From NCBI GenBank assembly GCA_016931575.1, contig JAFGEO010000166.1, forward strand, positions 1-35,836: a stretch of 35,836 nt of DNA. Reading direction: 5' to 3'. Position 1 is the first letter of the stretch. Each line of letters starts with the position of its first letter. Made by a program: the position numbers and the translations under genes. Below the pieces are notes generated by a model that saw only the letters and a list, made by a program, of their open reading frames with translations, did no database searches and had not been told where the DNA came from. Shown one piece after another: positions 25,296 through 34,002 of the stretch. Origin of the DNA: Bacteroidales bacterium. GTDB taxonomy: Bacteria; Bacteroidota; Bacteroidia; Bacteroidales; UBA10428.

Positions 25296-27926
25296 ATGAA
25301 AAAGATCGCTACCTCAATCATCATCCTAATTTCAGTGATTCTATCACTACAGGGACAAGCCTGGATACAAACCGATGAGACCTACCCGGAAGATTACATA
25401 TTCCACCTAGCAGATGAGTTTGGTTTTTCCATAGATGTGTCCGGTGATTATGCAGTTATTGGCGCACCCGGCACGAATGAGAAAAGTGACCGGGCCTATG
25501 CTTATGTTTTTCATATTAGTGGCGGTGAGTGGCAATTAACAGCCAAACTTACAACCTCATTGGAAGTTGATGCCCGGTTTGGAGCATCAGTTGGTATTTC
25601 CGGGGATGTGATCATTGTAGGGGCTTACCTGGACAATAAAGTGTATGTCTATGAAAAACCGGATGAAGGATGGGAGGATATGACGGAAACAGCTATCCTT
25701 AACAGAGGCGGGGGTAATCCTGATGATTATTTTGGACAGGCTCTCAGCATTGAGGGAAATACAATAGTAGTCGGAGCCGTAAATAAAGATAATGATTTCA
25801 CAGATGCCGGAATGGCTTTTGTTTTTGTGAAACCATCAGGTGGATGGATCAATATGTCCCCTACCGCTAAACTGACTCCTTCGGATAGATTTACCAGAGA
25901 CTATTTTGGAGCAGCCGTCGACATATCCAATGATTGTGTTGTTGTAGGCATGCCAAAAGGAAAAGATACAGTCTATGTATTTATGAAACCTTCAGCAGGC
26001 TGGTCAGATATGAACGAAACCGCAAAAATAGCAGCTCCTGAAGGTTCATCAGTGGGTGAGTTCGGACATAAAGTAGGCATAATTGGTGAGACCATTGCCA
26101 TTGGTGACTATACTGAAAACAAAGTCTATCTCTATCAGAAGTCTGGTACATACTGGACCAATGTTGATTACCTGGGGGTACTGACACCCTCCGATGGTGA
26201 ATCAGGTGACAAATTTGGCTTTACTCTGGATATGAATGATGAATATATCGTTGTGGGCTCAATCGGAAGTGCATCCCACAGCAATGATGCAGGCACTGCT
26301 TATGTCTATAAAAAGCCGGCCGAAGGCTGGGACGATGCAACAGAGAATGCCAGGCTTATGGCCGCCAACGGACTTCTGTCTGATGGTTTTGCACGTGCAG
26401 TGGCTATTCATGATTCCGGTATACTTTCGGGAGCATACCAGGCCAACAGTATTTCAGCTGGTAGCGGTCAGGCATACTTCTTTCCAAAATTGGGTGATTC
26501 CTATGGTAATATGGAAATGGAGCCGGGTATTTATCCTCCCGAATACCACTCCAATTCAGAGGATTCCTACGGTTGCTCTGTTGCTATTGACGGCGATTAC
26601 GCTGTTGTGGGTGCCAGAGGGCATAATGACCATAAGGGATGTGCTTATGTATATAAATATGAAGATGGTTTATGGAACAGTATCGCCAGGCTCTCAACTT
26701 CTAATAAAGGAGATGCCTTTGGGTGTTCAGTTGCCATATTGGATACTACTATTGTGATTGGAGCATGTTCTCACTATGTAGATAATTACATGAGTGGGGC
26801 AGCATATGTTTTTACTATGCCTCCGGGCGGTTGGAAAGATACAACAGAAACGGCCATCCTTTATAGCTCTGACGGAGACCATAATGATGGTTTTGGTTCC
26901 TCGGTAGCCATCGATACCAATGTGATTGTGGTTGGTGCGCCAACCACACAGAATGAATTGGGGTACTGGTGGGGGACCGCCTATGTATTTGAAAAGCCGG
27001 AGATGGGTTGGGTTAGTGCTACCGAAACCGCCCGGTTGATCCCGGATGATCAAATTATCCAACAACAATTCGGTCAATCCATAGCTATCAGGGATGATTG
27101 CATAGTTATTGGGGCTTTCAGAGACATGAATGAAACCGGGTCTGCGTATGTGTTCACCAAACCCGCTGAAGGATGGACAGACACTTCCCAAACCGCCAAG
27201 CTGACCGCCAGCGATGGAGCTGAAAATGATCATATTGGCTGGTCTGTTGATCTGTATGGAGACTACATCGTAGTGGGAACCTACGGTTGGAATGATAATG
27301 GTGCTGCCTATATCTTTAAGAAACCAGTAGGAGATTGGGAAGATATGACGGAAGTGGCAAAACTTAGTCCACGGTCAGGGGAAAGGAAATATTTTGGGTC
27401 ATCGGTTTCCATATATAAAAATATACTGGCGGTTGGCGCCATGGGGGCCGGCGACAGGGAAGGAGGAATAATTTGTATGTTCGAAGCACCAGAAATGGGA
27501 TGGACAGATGCGAATTCCATTTTTTCCATTCAACCTACCGATACCCGTTCAGTAGATCGGTTTGGATGTTCTGTAGACTTATGGGAAGAGCGGCTTGTCG
27601 CAGGCCTGAGCGATTCTGATGATGTTGCTGAGAATGCCGGTGCCGTCAAATTCTTTGAGAGGACTTTCCTGGAAGCTCTGGGTGAAAATTTCGACTCAGA
27701 GCGACATGCCTACCCGAATCCCACCGACGGGATCGTCTACATCCCGGTGGAAGATGGATCATTACAAATGGTACAGGTGTTTAATCTGAAAGGTGAAGTG
27801 GTCTTCCGGGAGGCCTGCCATTCCTTAAAAAACTATTTTGATTTACGCAACTTGCCAAAGGGGCTATATATCCTTGAATGGATCACAAAGGCTTCGACTT
27901 CCAGATCGGAGATTGTCATTTACTAG
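25296..27926 (+). CDS. FG-GAP repeat T9SS cargo protein
   Basis: 876 residues from ATG 25296; the frame is open from 25239, but the internal start gives a proper signal peptide (MKKIATSIIILISVILSLQGQA). The chain consists of about a dozen FG-GAP/integrin-propeller-like repeats, each with the pattern FGxSVxIxGDxxVVGA...GxAYVFxKPxxGW, often followed by TExAKLxxSDG. The C-terminal 75 residues are a T9SS sorting domain (YPNPTDGIVYIPV, VQVFNLKGEVVF, LPKGLYILEW). It is therefore a large surface or secreted protein, probably one or two beta-propellers for adhesion or glycan binding. The ligand is unknown. Repeats are similar enough that intragenic recombination could change their number. Confidence 0.87.
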   Translation: MKKIATSIIILISVILSLQGQAWIQTDETYPEDYIFHLADEFGFSIDVSGDYAVIGAPGTNEKSDRAYAYVFHISGGEWQLTAKLTTSLEVDARFGASVGISGDVIIVGAYLDNKVYVYEKPDEGWEDMTETAILNRGGGNPDDYFGQALSIEGNTIVVGAVNKDNDFTDAGMAFVFVKPSGGWINMSPTAKLTPSDRFTRDYFGAAVDISNDCVVVGMPKGKDTVYVFMKPSAGWSDMNETAKIAAPEGSSVGEFGHKVGIIGETIAIGDYTENKVYLYQKSGTYWTNVDYLGVLTPSDGESGDKFGFTLDMNDEYIVVGSIGSASHSNDAGTAYVYKKPAEGWDDATENARLMAANGLLSDGFARAVAIHDSGILSGAYQANSISAGSGQAYFFPKLGDSYGNMEMEPGIYPPEYHSNSEDSYGCSVAIDGDYAVVGARGHNDHKGCAYVYKYEDGLWNSIARLSTSNKGDAFGCSVAILDTTIVIGACSHYVDNYMSGAAYVFTMPPGGWKDTTETAILYSSDGDHNDGFGSSVAIDTNVIVVGAPTTQNELGYWWGTAYVFEKPEMGWVSATETARLIPDDQIIQQQFGQSIAIRDDCIVIGAFRDMNETGSAYVFTKPAEGWTDTSQTAKLTASDGAENDHIGWSVDLYGDYIVVGTYGWNDNGAAYIFKKPVGDWEDMTEVAKLSPRSGERKYFGSSVSIYKNILAVGAMGAGDREGGIICMFEAPEMGWTDANSIFSIQPTDTRSVDRFGCSVDLWEERLVAGLSDSDDVAENAGAVKFFERTFLEALGENFDSERHAYPNPTDGIVYIPVEDGSLQMVQVFNLKGEVVFREACHSLKNYFDLRNLPKGLYILEWITKASTSRSEIVIY

Positions 27927-28064
27927 GATCTGAATATGGTAAGTCCAGGTTTTTTAATCGATAATAGACCATGTCATGGCGCTTAACTCTGTCATTTAAG
28001 CTGGTCAGACTACAATCACAGCATCGTAGTTTTTGGTCACATGTAAATAAAGCAGCACACTCAT

Positions 28065-28649
28065 ATGAAAAAACTAATTACGTATACCCTTCTCACCATC
28101 GCTCTCATCTGGAGCTGTAATTCCGGTTCAGATAAACCAAAAGCAAGTGAACCACTAACCGATAAGATCATTGGCACCTATTTCAACGGATTGAATGAAT
28201 CCAATTTTAAAAAGATAGCATCCTGCATTTCTGATAGTCTTCTGACCATGGAAGGAGGATTTGTTTTAACGAAGAGCAGCAAAGATTATTACATACATTT
28301 TCAGTGGGATTCTGTTTTTTCTCCGACCTATCAACTTCTAAACTCAGAGAAAATTTCTGATAGTTCAATAGTAGTAACCATCTCCAAGATCTGCGACAGG
28401 ATCCGATATTTGCACGACACAGCCACAGTCTACAAAGCAAAAATTGATCTCACTGCTAACAGGATAACAAAAATTAATAACCTGGAATTAGTAGTATTTG
28501 ATACCTTAAAATGGGGAACCCGAAGAGATGCTTTAGTGGCCTGGATCAGAACAAATCATCCTGAACTGGATGGATTTATCATGGACCAAACCCCAGCTGG
28601 TGCAAAGCATTATTTACAAGCCATCGAATTATATACCAGCAGAAACTAA
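28065..28649 (+). CDS. Lipoprotein of unknown function
   Basis: 194 residues. The lipoprotein signal peptide is MKKLITYTLLTIALIWSC, with lipid attachment at Cys18. The mature part begins with a Ser/Lys-rich linker, then LTDKIIGTYFNGLNESNFKKIASCISDSL, which resembles the start of an NTF2-like (SnoaL-type) fold, and continues with long strands (STVYKAKIDL is the style, seen as TATVYKAKIDLTANRI). The NTF2-like call is tentative. It lies between the FG-GAP protein and the esterase, on the same strand, with 104 bp to the next gene. Confidence 0.68.
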   Translation: MKKLITYTLLTIALIWSCNSGSDKPKASEPLTDKIIGTYFNGLNESNFKKIASCISDSLLTMEGGFVLTKSSKDYYIHFQWDSVFSPTYQLLNSEKISDSSIVVTISKICDRIRYLHDTATVYKAKIDLTANRITKINNLELVVFDTLKWGTRRDALVAWIRTNHPELDGFIMDQTPAGAKHYLQAIELYTSRN

Positions 28650-28753
28650 ACTTAAAACCTCCAATAAGCTGCTTGAATTTATTTGCAAATGCTTTACTTT
28701 GCATATAAGTTATACACTGCTGTATTTCTAATTCTACTACTAATACTAAGCAA

Positions 28754-29599
28754 ATGAAAATTCACAGAATATCAGGACCTATACTATTCATCGGATTACT
28801 CATCTCGAATATGAACCTAAGTGCACAAAACCCAAACTTTTATATTTTCCTGTGCTTCGGACAGTCAAACATGGAAGGACAGGGCAAAATTGAAAAACAG
28901 GATACAACCGTGAATGATCGCTTTAAGGTCTTTCAGTCCCTCGATTGCCCAAACCTTAGCCGGTCAAGAGCACAATGGTATCCGGCAAAACCTCCTACCT
29001 GCCAGTGCCATTCAGAGCTCTCCCCTGCTGATTATTTTGGCAGGACCATGGTTGCCAACCTTCCTGACAGCATTACTGTGGGTATTATCAATGTGGCCAT
29101 CGGCGGTTGCGATATCCGGATATTCGATAAAGATATTTACCTGGATTATGATTCGACCTATACCGAAGAATGGTTTGCTCTCAAAGTAAAAGCCTATGGA
29201 GGGAATCCATACCAACACCTGGTCGACCTGGCTAAACTTGCACAAAAAGACGGGGTTATAAAAGGGATCCTGCTGCACCAGGGCGAAACCAATACCGGGC
29301 AAACCGAATGGCCGTTGTATGTAAAGAAGATTTACTCTGATATGCTTGCTGACCTCGCTTTGAGTGCCGAATCGGTACCACTCCTGGCCGGTGAAGTGCT
29401 GGCAACAGAAGGCAGCTGTTGTGCCAGCATGAACTCCATAATTAATACCCTCCCGGATGCTATCCCTACGGCACACGTCATCTCCTCGAGCGGGTGCACA
29501 GCCAAGGATTACGCACATTTCGATTCTGCAGGATACCGGTTACTGGGCAAACGATACGCGCTAAAGATGCTGGCGCTTATGGGAATTGAGGTTGGTTAA
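28754..29599 (+). CDS. SASA-domain carbohydrate esterase (sialate O-acetylesterase / CE6-like)
   Basis: 281 residues with a signal peptide (MKIHRISGPILFIGLLISNMNLSAQ). It has the nucleophile motif FGQSNMEGQG (S38), the second block GIINVAIGGCDI, the third block LLHQGETNTG and the final Asp/His pair D252 and H255 in KDYAHFDSAGYR. These are the SGNH-type blocks of the SASA family, which remove acetyl groups from sialic acids or xylan-type polysaccharides. The protein is periplasmic or secreted. No sugar-specific genes are adjacent that would settle the substrate. It is convergent with the beta-helix protein. Confidence 0.87.
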   Translation: MKIHRISGPILFIGLLISNMNLSAQNPNFYIFLCFGQSNMEGQGKIEKQDTTVNDRFKVFQSLDCPNLSRSRAQWYPAKPPTCQCHSELSPADYFGRTMVANLPDSITVGIINVAIGGCDIRIFDKDIYLDYDSTYTEEWFALKVKAYGGNPYQHLVDLAKLAQKDGVIKGILLHQGETNTGQTEWPLYVKKIYSDMLADLALSAESVPLLAGEVLATEGSCCASMNSIINTLPDAIPTAHVISSSGCTAKDYAHFDSAGYRLLGKRYALKMLALMGIEVG

Positions 29600-29695
29600 A
29601 AGGCAGAAGGCAGATAGTTGTCAATGCCTGAGAAATGTCGGCCGTTAATGACCGTCGCCGCAGCATACAACCCCCAGCCACTTACCTCCTTTCAC

Positions 29696-30616
29696 TCAAT
29701 CCACCGTAATCGCATCATACTCCTCCAGGATAGTATTTTCCTGCTCATCCACATTTTCAAAGCTGTAGGTATCTGATTCCCGCCGCTTAATAAAAGACTC
29801 CAGGTAATTGCCGGAAAATTTTGAATCGCTGACAACAAGATGGGATTCATGCAGGGAAAAAATGGCCTGGTGATCAACGGCAGTATTTTCGATCACATTA
29901 TTCTCCCAGATTGAATTCCGGATCTCCACCGATCCGCAGCCAATCAGGGATGAGAAATAATCTCTTGTTGTATTATCATGAAAATGGCAGCCATCAATGA
30001 ATGCCTTCCCGCATCCGTAAAGGTGAAAGGCTCCGCCGGTGCAATCCCAGATCTCGGAATTCTTACAGACAACTGTACTTGCACCATAGACCTCAAAACC
30101 ATAATATCCGGTACCATACATGCTGGTATTCGATAGCTGAATATGATCGCATTCCACAAAACTCAATACACCGCCAAAGCAGGATTCTGAGGGGGTGATA
30201 TGCCCCAGCCAGACATTCTCGATTTGCACATTCCTGCAATTCTCAAGGATCAGGACAATGGCATCGGCATCTTCCGAATAGATCTTAACATCCTCCGGCT
30301 TCCCTCCCATTCCCCGGATCCTGACATTCTCCATATTCTGCAGGATCAGCATGCTCTTTTCCCAGGCATAATCCTCGCCTTCAAGGTAGAAGGACCAGCG
30401 AAAATACTTGCTATACGCATTTGTATCCAGCTCGCTGACATTATACATGCCCGGCATAAGTTCAATAGTGCAATTATTTTCAAGGTTTTCCAGCAGTTCC
30501 TGAAGGCTTTGCACCCGGATCACATGATTTGCCGAATCGACCGGACTCCATTCGTCCTGTGCTGAAAGCAGGGAAAAAGAAATAAGAAGCAGGACAACCG
30601 TCAGTAACTTTTTCAT
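29696..30616 (-). CDS. Secreted right-handed beta-helix protein
   Basis: 306 residues from ATG 30616; an upstream in-frame ATG at 30661 would place 15 non-signal residues before the signal peptide (MKKLLTVVLLLISFSLLSAQ). The mature chain has short stacked repeats of the parallel beta-helix kind (ENVRIRGMGG, CRNVQIENVWLG, CDHIQLSNTSMYG, TVVCKNSEIWDC, KAFIDGCHFHDN, SVEIRNSIWENN, HLVVSDSKFSGN). Such proteins are polysaccharide lyases, hydrolases or binders. No lyase catalytic residues can be named with confidence. It may work near the esterase, but they are convergent and need not be co-regulated. Confidence 0.75.
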   Translation of the reverse strand: MKKLLTVVLLLISFSLLSAQDEWSPVDSANHVIRVQSLQELLENLENNCTIELMPGMYNVSELDTNAYSKYFRWSFYLEGEDYAWEKSMLILQNMENVRIRGMGGKPEDVKIYSEDADAIVLILENCRNVQIENVWLGHITPSESCFGGVLSFVECDHIQLSNTSMYGTGYYGFEVYGASTVVCKNSEIWDCTGGAFHLYGCGKAFIDGCHFHDNTTRDYFSSLIGCGSVEIRNSIWENNVIENTAVDHQAIFSLHESHLVVSDSKFSGNYLESFIKRRESDTYSFENVDEQENTILEEYDAITVD

Positions 30617-30705
30617 AGGACAGGTATTTTCATCAATATTAAATATTATGTTTCCATTCACAAAGTCTGTTTTTTGTAGCTTTAGAAAAATTCAAATGGT
30701 TTGAG

Positions 30706-30795
30706 ATGAAGAAATACATACTCCTTGCAGGATTGGTTCTCGTAATTGGCTGTTCGCAAAATAGCAGAAAAGGCCCCGCTAAACATAGAGGTTGA
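30706..30795 (+). pseudogene. Truncated lipoprotein gene fragment
   Basis: A 29-codon frame starting MKKYILLAGLVLVIGCSQ encodes a complete lipoprotein signal peptide with lipobox VIGC, then stops eleven codons after the Cys. This is what remains when a lipoprotein gene loses its body. A real 29-residue lipopeptide is possible but less likely. The rest of the 30617-30905 gap shows nothing that I recognise. Confidence 0.4.
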
Positions 30796-30906
30796 TCAAA
30801 CAACCATCGGGAAACATATGGAGAAGCTGGTTTGATGCTAAGCTTAGCAAAAAATAATTTAAGATGACACCAATTCGTTAGCAATAATCAAATTTATTAA
30901 CACCTA

Positions 30907-30937
30907 TTGCATATATTAACACTGTTAATTATATTTG
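30907..30937 (+). promoter_or_regulatory. Bacteroidota-type promoter of the TetR gene
   Basis: TATATTTG (30930-30937) is an exact match to the Bacteroidota -7 consensus TAnnTTTG, and TTG at 30907-30909 stands 20 bp upstream in the -33 position. Transcription should start near 30944, about 14 bases before the ATG at 30958. Confidence 0.65.
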
Positions 30938-30948
30938 CAGTGTTAATA
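30914..30948. promoter_or_regulatory. TetR-type operator (inverted repeat)
   Basis: TATTAACACTG (30914-30924) and CAGTGTTAATA (30938-30948) are perfect 11-bp inverted arms around a 13-bp spacer. The left arm also forms its own palindrome, TTAACACTGTTAA (30916-30928). The -7 box lies inside the spacer, so a repressor bound here would block the promoter, as expected for an autoregulated TetR gene. Confidence 0.7.
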
Positions 30949-30957
30949 ATATGAACG

Positions 30958-31629
30958 ATGAAAAACAAAGAGATACAAGAGAAAAGGATGAAAGGGTATT
31001 TCATCCAGGCTACCAAAGAAATTCTGAAAGGTGAAGGCCTGAAAGCAATAAGTGTTCGCAACATTGCAGACCAGGCAGGATACTCCTATGCGACGCTTTA
31101 TAATTACTTCAAAGATATTAATGATCTGGTATTTCTGTGCGTGAATGATTTTCAGGAGGAATGCGAATTATTTGTTTCAGATTTGACCAACAATGAACCA
31201 AAAGGAATCACGAAACTAAAAGCTTCCATCCTGGCCTATATCAAATACTTCGTAGAATATCCCGGCATTTTCGAGTTGTTTTATATTACACGGGGAGGCG
31301 ACTTTGGGAATAAGCCACAAATAATCAGTGTCATTAGTAATTCGTTGGATAATGCCTGCAAAAAAGATTGGGAATGCTGTTTAAAGCATAAATTAATTCC
31401 TGAAGCAGATACTGAAAAACTAAAGGCTCAGCTAAGGTATTCCATCATAGGTTTATTAAGCTTGTATCTAAACAGACTGACTCCCGCCACGTATTCCGAA
31501 TTTATTGACCGGGCAACGATGCTGATTGATTCAGTACTGGGAATAAAACCTGACATCAGAGATCATCTTAGTAAGAATGACGCTTCAACTATCCAGAATT
31601 CCCTAATTTCAGTAACCATAAAAAAATGA
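30958..31629 (+). CDS. TetR/AcrR-family transcriptional regulator
   Basis: 223 residues. The N-terminal DNA-binding domain (10-60) has the family helix-turn-helix ISVRNIADQAGYSYATLYNYFKD. The C-terminal ligand domain (about 75-200) is helical and not assignable to a ligand class. The intact operator-promoter arrangement directly upstream (30907-30948) points to autorepression. The usual divergent target (efflux pump or enzyme) is missing: on the other side are only a lipoprotein remnant and the beta-helix gene. The DUF6090-type gene downstream could be the regulated partner. Confidence 0.9.
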   Translation: MKNKEIQEKRMKGYFIQATKEILKGEGLKAISVRNIADQAGYSYATLYNYFKDINDLVFLCVNDFQEECELFVSDLTNNEPKGITKLKASILAYIKYFVEYPGIFELFYITRGGDFGNKPQIISVISNSLDNACKKDWECCLKHKLIPEADTEKLKAQLRYSIIGLLSLYLNRLTPATYSEFIDRATMLIDSVLGIKPDIRDHLSKNDASTIQNSLISVTIKK

Positions 31630-31634
31630 AAAGA

Positions 31635-31660
31635 ATGCCCGCTAAAAATGTAGCGGGTAT
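31635..31660. terminator. Hairpin directly after the TetR gene
   Basis: CCCGCTA (31638-31644) and TAGCGGG (31651-31657) form a 7-bp stem with loop AAAATG, extendable to 10 bp with one G-T pair (31635-31660). It lies 5 bp after the TetR stop. The following TATCGTTGT is only moderately U-rich, so it may be a weak terminator or an attenuating stem before the DUF6090-type gene. Confidence 0.4.
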
Positions 31661-31840
31661 CGTTGTAAACCAGTGGGCACGGATGGGTACCGGAATTGTA
31701 AAAGTGGCAGCTTTAATTTGCAGGAATAGTCAGCCTGTACCAGGAGTATTACAGATCGAAAAGTTTTGTATCTTGGACCTTAATTGTTTTTACGGGATGA
31801 ACGTCAGTGTCTCCAGTAAAAACAAAAGCTGACAAACGCC

Positions 31841-32509
31841 ATGAAATTCAGGATGAATAAAAACATTTCCGGAAAAGTATTCTATTACATTGGTGAAGTT
31901 ATCGTCGTAATTATTGGGATATTTATTGCATTCCAGTTAAATAATTTCAAGGAGAACATTCAAAGTGTAAAGGAGGAAACAAAAGCACTTAAGCGGATCT
32001 CTGCCGATTTGCAAACTGAAAAGTTTATCCTTCAAGACTATTTAACAAAAGTGAAATACAGCAGAAAATACCTGAAAGAAATTGTTTATGACGGTAAGAG
32101 AGACAACCTGGACTCTATTCTATTCCATCTTGGACAGACTTTTATTCATTATAAAATGAACTCGGAATACATTAACCTGAAGTACAGCGGACGATTAAAC
32201 CTCATTTCAAATGACACCCTGCGTTACAATCTCGTCCGCTTTTACGAAGGGTACTATACCATTTATGACGAACTGGCGCAAAGACATAAAAGCTATGTAT
32301 CTGAACATCTTGAGGAGTATTTCATCAATGAGTTCCCGAGTGACACCACGTATATAATTGACCCTAAACGTGTAAAAGATAAATTAGAGCAAGAGAAATT
32401 CAGGAACCTTATCATAGACCAGATGAGTTTTTATGGTGCCCTTAGCCAAACCATAAACATCGAAGTAGTTGACCAGCTTAATAAAATGGTCAGAAAGGAA
32501 TTTGAATGA
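31841..32509 (+). CDS. DUF6090-type membrane-anchored protein
   Basis: 222 residues. One transmembrane helix near the N-terminus (YYIGEVIVVIIGIFIAFQLNNF, about 15-36) is followed by a long charged helical domain. The sequence GEVIVVIIGIFIAFQLNN is the hallmark of the Bacteroidota family that I know as DUF6090; the rest (EETKALKRISADLQTEKFIL, YSGRLNLISNDTLRYNLVRFYEGY) fits it as well. The function of the family is unknown. It lies 211 bp after the TetR gene with a hairpin between them. Confidence 0.75.
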   Translation: MKFRMNKNISGKVFYYIGEVIVVIIGIFIAFQLNNFKENIQSVKEETKALKRISADLQTEKFILQDYLTKVKYSRKYLKEIVYDGKRDNLDSILFHLGQTFIHYKMNSEYINLKYSGRLNLISNDTLRYNLVRFYEGYYTIYDELAQRHKSYVSEHLEEYFINEFPSDTTYIIDPKRVKDKLEQEKFRNLIIDQMSFYGALSQTINIEVVDQLNKMVRKEFE

Positions 32510-32786
32510 GCCATGCAACTCATAAAAATCTAGTGAAGGATTCCTCGATATTCTAACATAAAGATGCTGATCCGGCCATCACCGTTTACGCGTGTGAATA
32601 TGCCGACACTCCGGTTTCGAACATCACTATAAACCATTATAGATTATTTGAGATGTCCCTGAAATTCACCATTCTTCGCCAAGAAGCACGATCATAATAT
32701 TGTCTACGATACCATCACAACGATATGCCAGGTAGTACGCTGATCGAATATTTACAGAGTATCCCCATTCTCCAGTAATCATGAGC
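32510..32786. other. 277-bp gene-free spacer
   Basis: This lies between the end of the DUF6090-type gene (plus) and the end of the phytase gene (minus). All frames are broken by stop codons and I saw no clear terminator or repeat. Confidence 0.4.
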
Positions 32787-33998
32787 TTACTTAAACGGTA
32801 AAGCCTTTAGCAAGCTGCCGAAGGGAATCAATTTGAAATTTTGGTTGATTAGTACACCATCGTCAAAATTATATCCATCCTGAACAACAAGGAGTCCCTG
32901 CGGGTATTTTTCATTGAAGAATGCCGTGCTGACTTCAAGCCCGTCTGTTTCCTCAGCGCCATCAATGGTAGTGCCATCCTCAATAATAAAACTGGAAATA
33001 TACCCTGCATGCTCTCCGAGCTTAAAAATGGCGTAGGAGAAATTTCCCTGAATCGAGGCCAGCAGGTATTCGCTACTGTCATAGCTAAACAGTGCCAGAC
33101 CTTCTATGTCATAGGCTATGTTGGAATTCAGGGAGTCACTTCCGTTCAGAAGGGTTATCTCCTCACTACTCTTCATATCAGTAGGTAATTTATAAATCCC
33201 CTTATCCTCGATACCCAGATAAAGCATTCCGTTCCGGTCGTCGGCCACCATTCCTTCCGGCTGACTTGGAAAGTTGATGGTGCGCACCATCTTCGCCTCT
33301 ATGCTCTCACCTCCGCTTAGCACCCACTGCTCTATTCTTCCTCCCTTACCGTTTACAAATACCTGGAAACTGTTTTCTTCCGGCTGATGATAAAGGCAAA
33401 TGCCATATACCTCATCAACTCCCGACCTGATATTTTTAATAGTATCTGACAATTCGCAGGTTTCGGGGTCGATGGTAAAAATTGAAATTGAATTGTTGCT
33501 GCGGTTACTCCCTGCCACGATCGTTACCTCCCTATTCTTATAGGTAAACCCATCCCGGAGATCGACGTTATTGATCCTGCCCACCTTTCGGAATTGGAGA
33601 ATCCGGCCATTCAGATCATAAGCATATAGTCCGGCGGTTTTATTTGTGCCCAGGATGAGACTTTTCCCGGGATTTTTTCTGTTTACCCATATGGCAGGAT
33701 CGTCAGCAGCATCTTCTCCGCTCTCAGATTCCACGGCTTGTGTCTCCCCCAGAGCCTGCATGCGTATCAGAAAGTTTTGTTGCATATCCAGAGACTCCAT
33801 CATCTCCAGAGAATCCTCCGAAGATTCCTCATACATCAGAAATTGTTCTGTCCTGCTTATCGAGGAAGAAGCATTTTTTTGCTCTGCCTGCTCCTTTGAT
33901 TTACAGGCCAACATGCTAAAAACTAGTAAAACAGGGAGCATTCTTATTAAGATTGACTTTGAGCTTTCGTAAATGGTTCGTGTAAGCATTATCTGCAA
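32787..33998 (-). CDS. Beta-propeller phytase (3-phytase), lipoprotein
   Basis: 403 residues from ATG 33998; ATG at 33989 is also possible. The N-terminal hydrophobic segment ends in FSMLAC with lipid Cys32, so it should be a lipoprotein. From about 95 on it follows the beta-propeller phytase fold: DDPAIWVNRKNP, GLYAYDLNGRILQF, GRINNVDLRDGF, GSNRSNNSISIF, VYGICLY, QPEGMVADDRNGMLYLGIEDKGIY, YDIEGLALF, ETDGLEV and LLVVQDGYNFDDG. The family releases phosphate from inositol hexakisphosphate with calcium ions in the central pore, and the acidic loops for these are present. It is the third gene of a minus-strand operon, 4 bp after the acid phosphatase. Confidence 0.88.
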   Translation of the reverse strand: MQIMLTRTIYESSKSILIRMLPVLLVFSMLACKSKEQAEQKNASSSISRTEQFLMYEESSEDSLEMMESLDMQQNFLIRMQALGETQAVESESGEDAADDPAIWVNRKNPGKSLILGTNKTAGLYAYDLNGRILQFRKVGRINNVDLRDGFTYKNREVTIVAGSNRSNNSISIFTIDPETCELSDTIKNIRSGVDEVYGICLYHQPEENSFQVFVNGKGGRIEQWVLSGGESIEAKMVRTINFPSQPEGMVADDRNGMLYLGIEDKGIYKLPTDMKSSEEITLLNGSDSLNSNIAYDIEGLALFSYDSSEYLLASIQGNFSYAIFKLGEHAGYISSFIIEDGTTIDGAEETDGLEVSTAFFNEKYPQGLLVVQDGYNFDDGVLINQNFKLIPFGSLLKALPFK

Positions 33999-34002
33999 GT
34001 TT

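Noticed and set aside
31626-31832. 68-codon plus-strand frame overlapping the TetR stop by ATGA
   Set aside because: Contains a strong hairpin and no recognisable protein features; translational coupling cannot be excluded, but support is too weak to call a gene.
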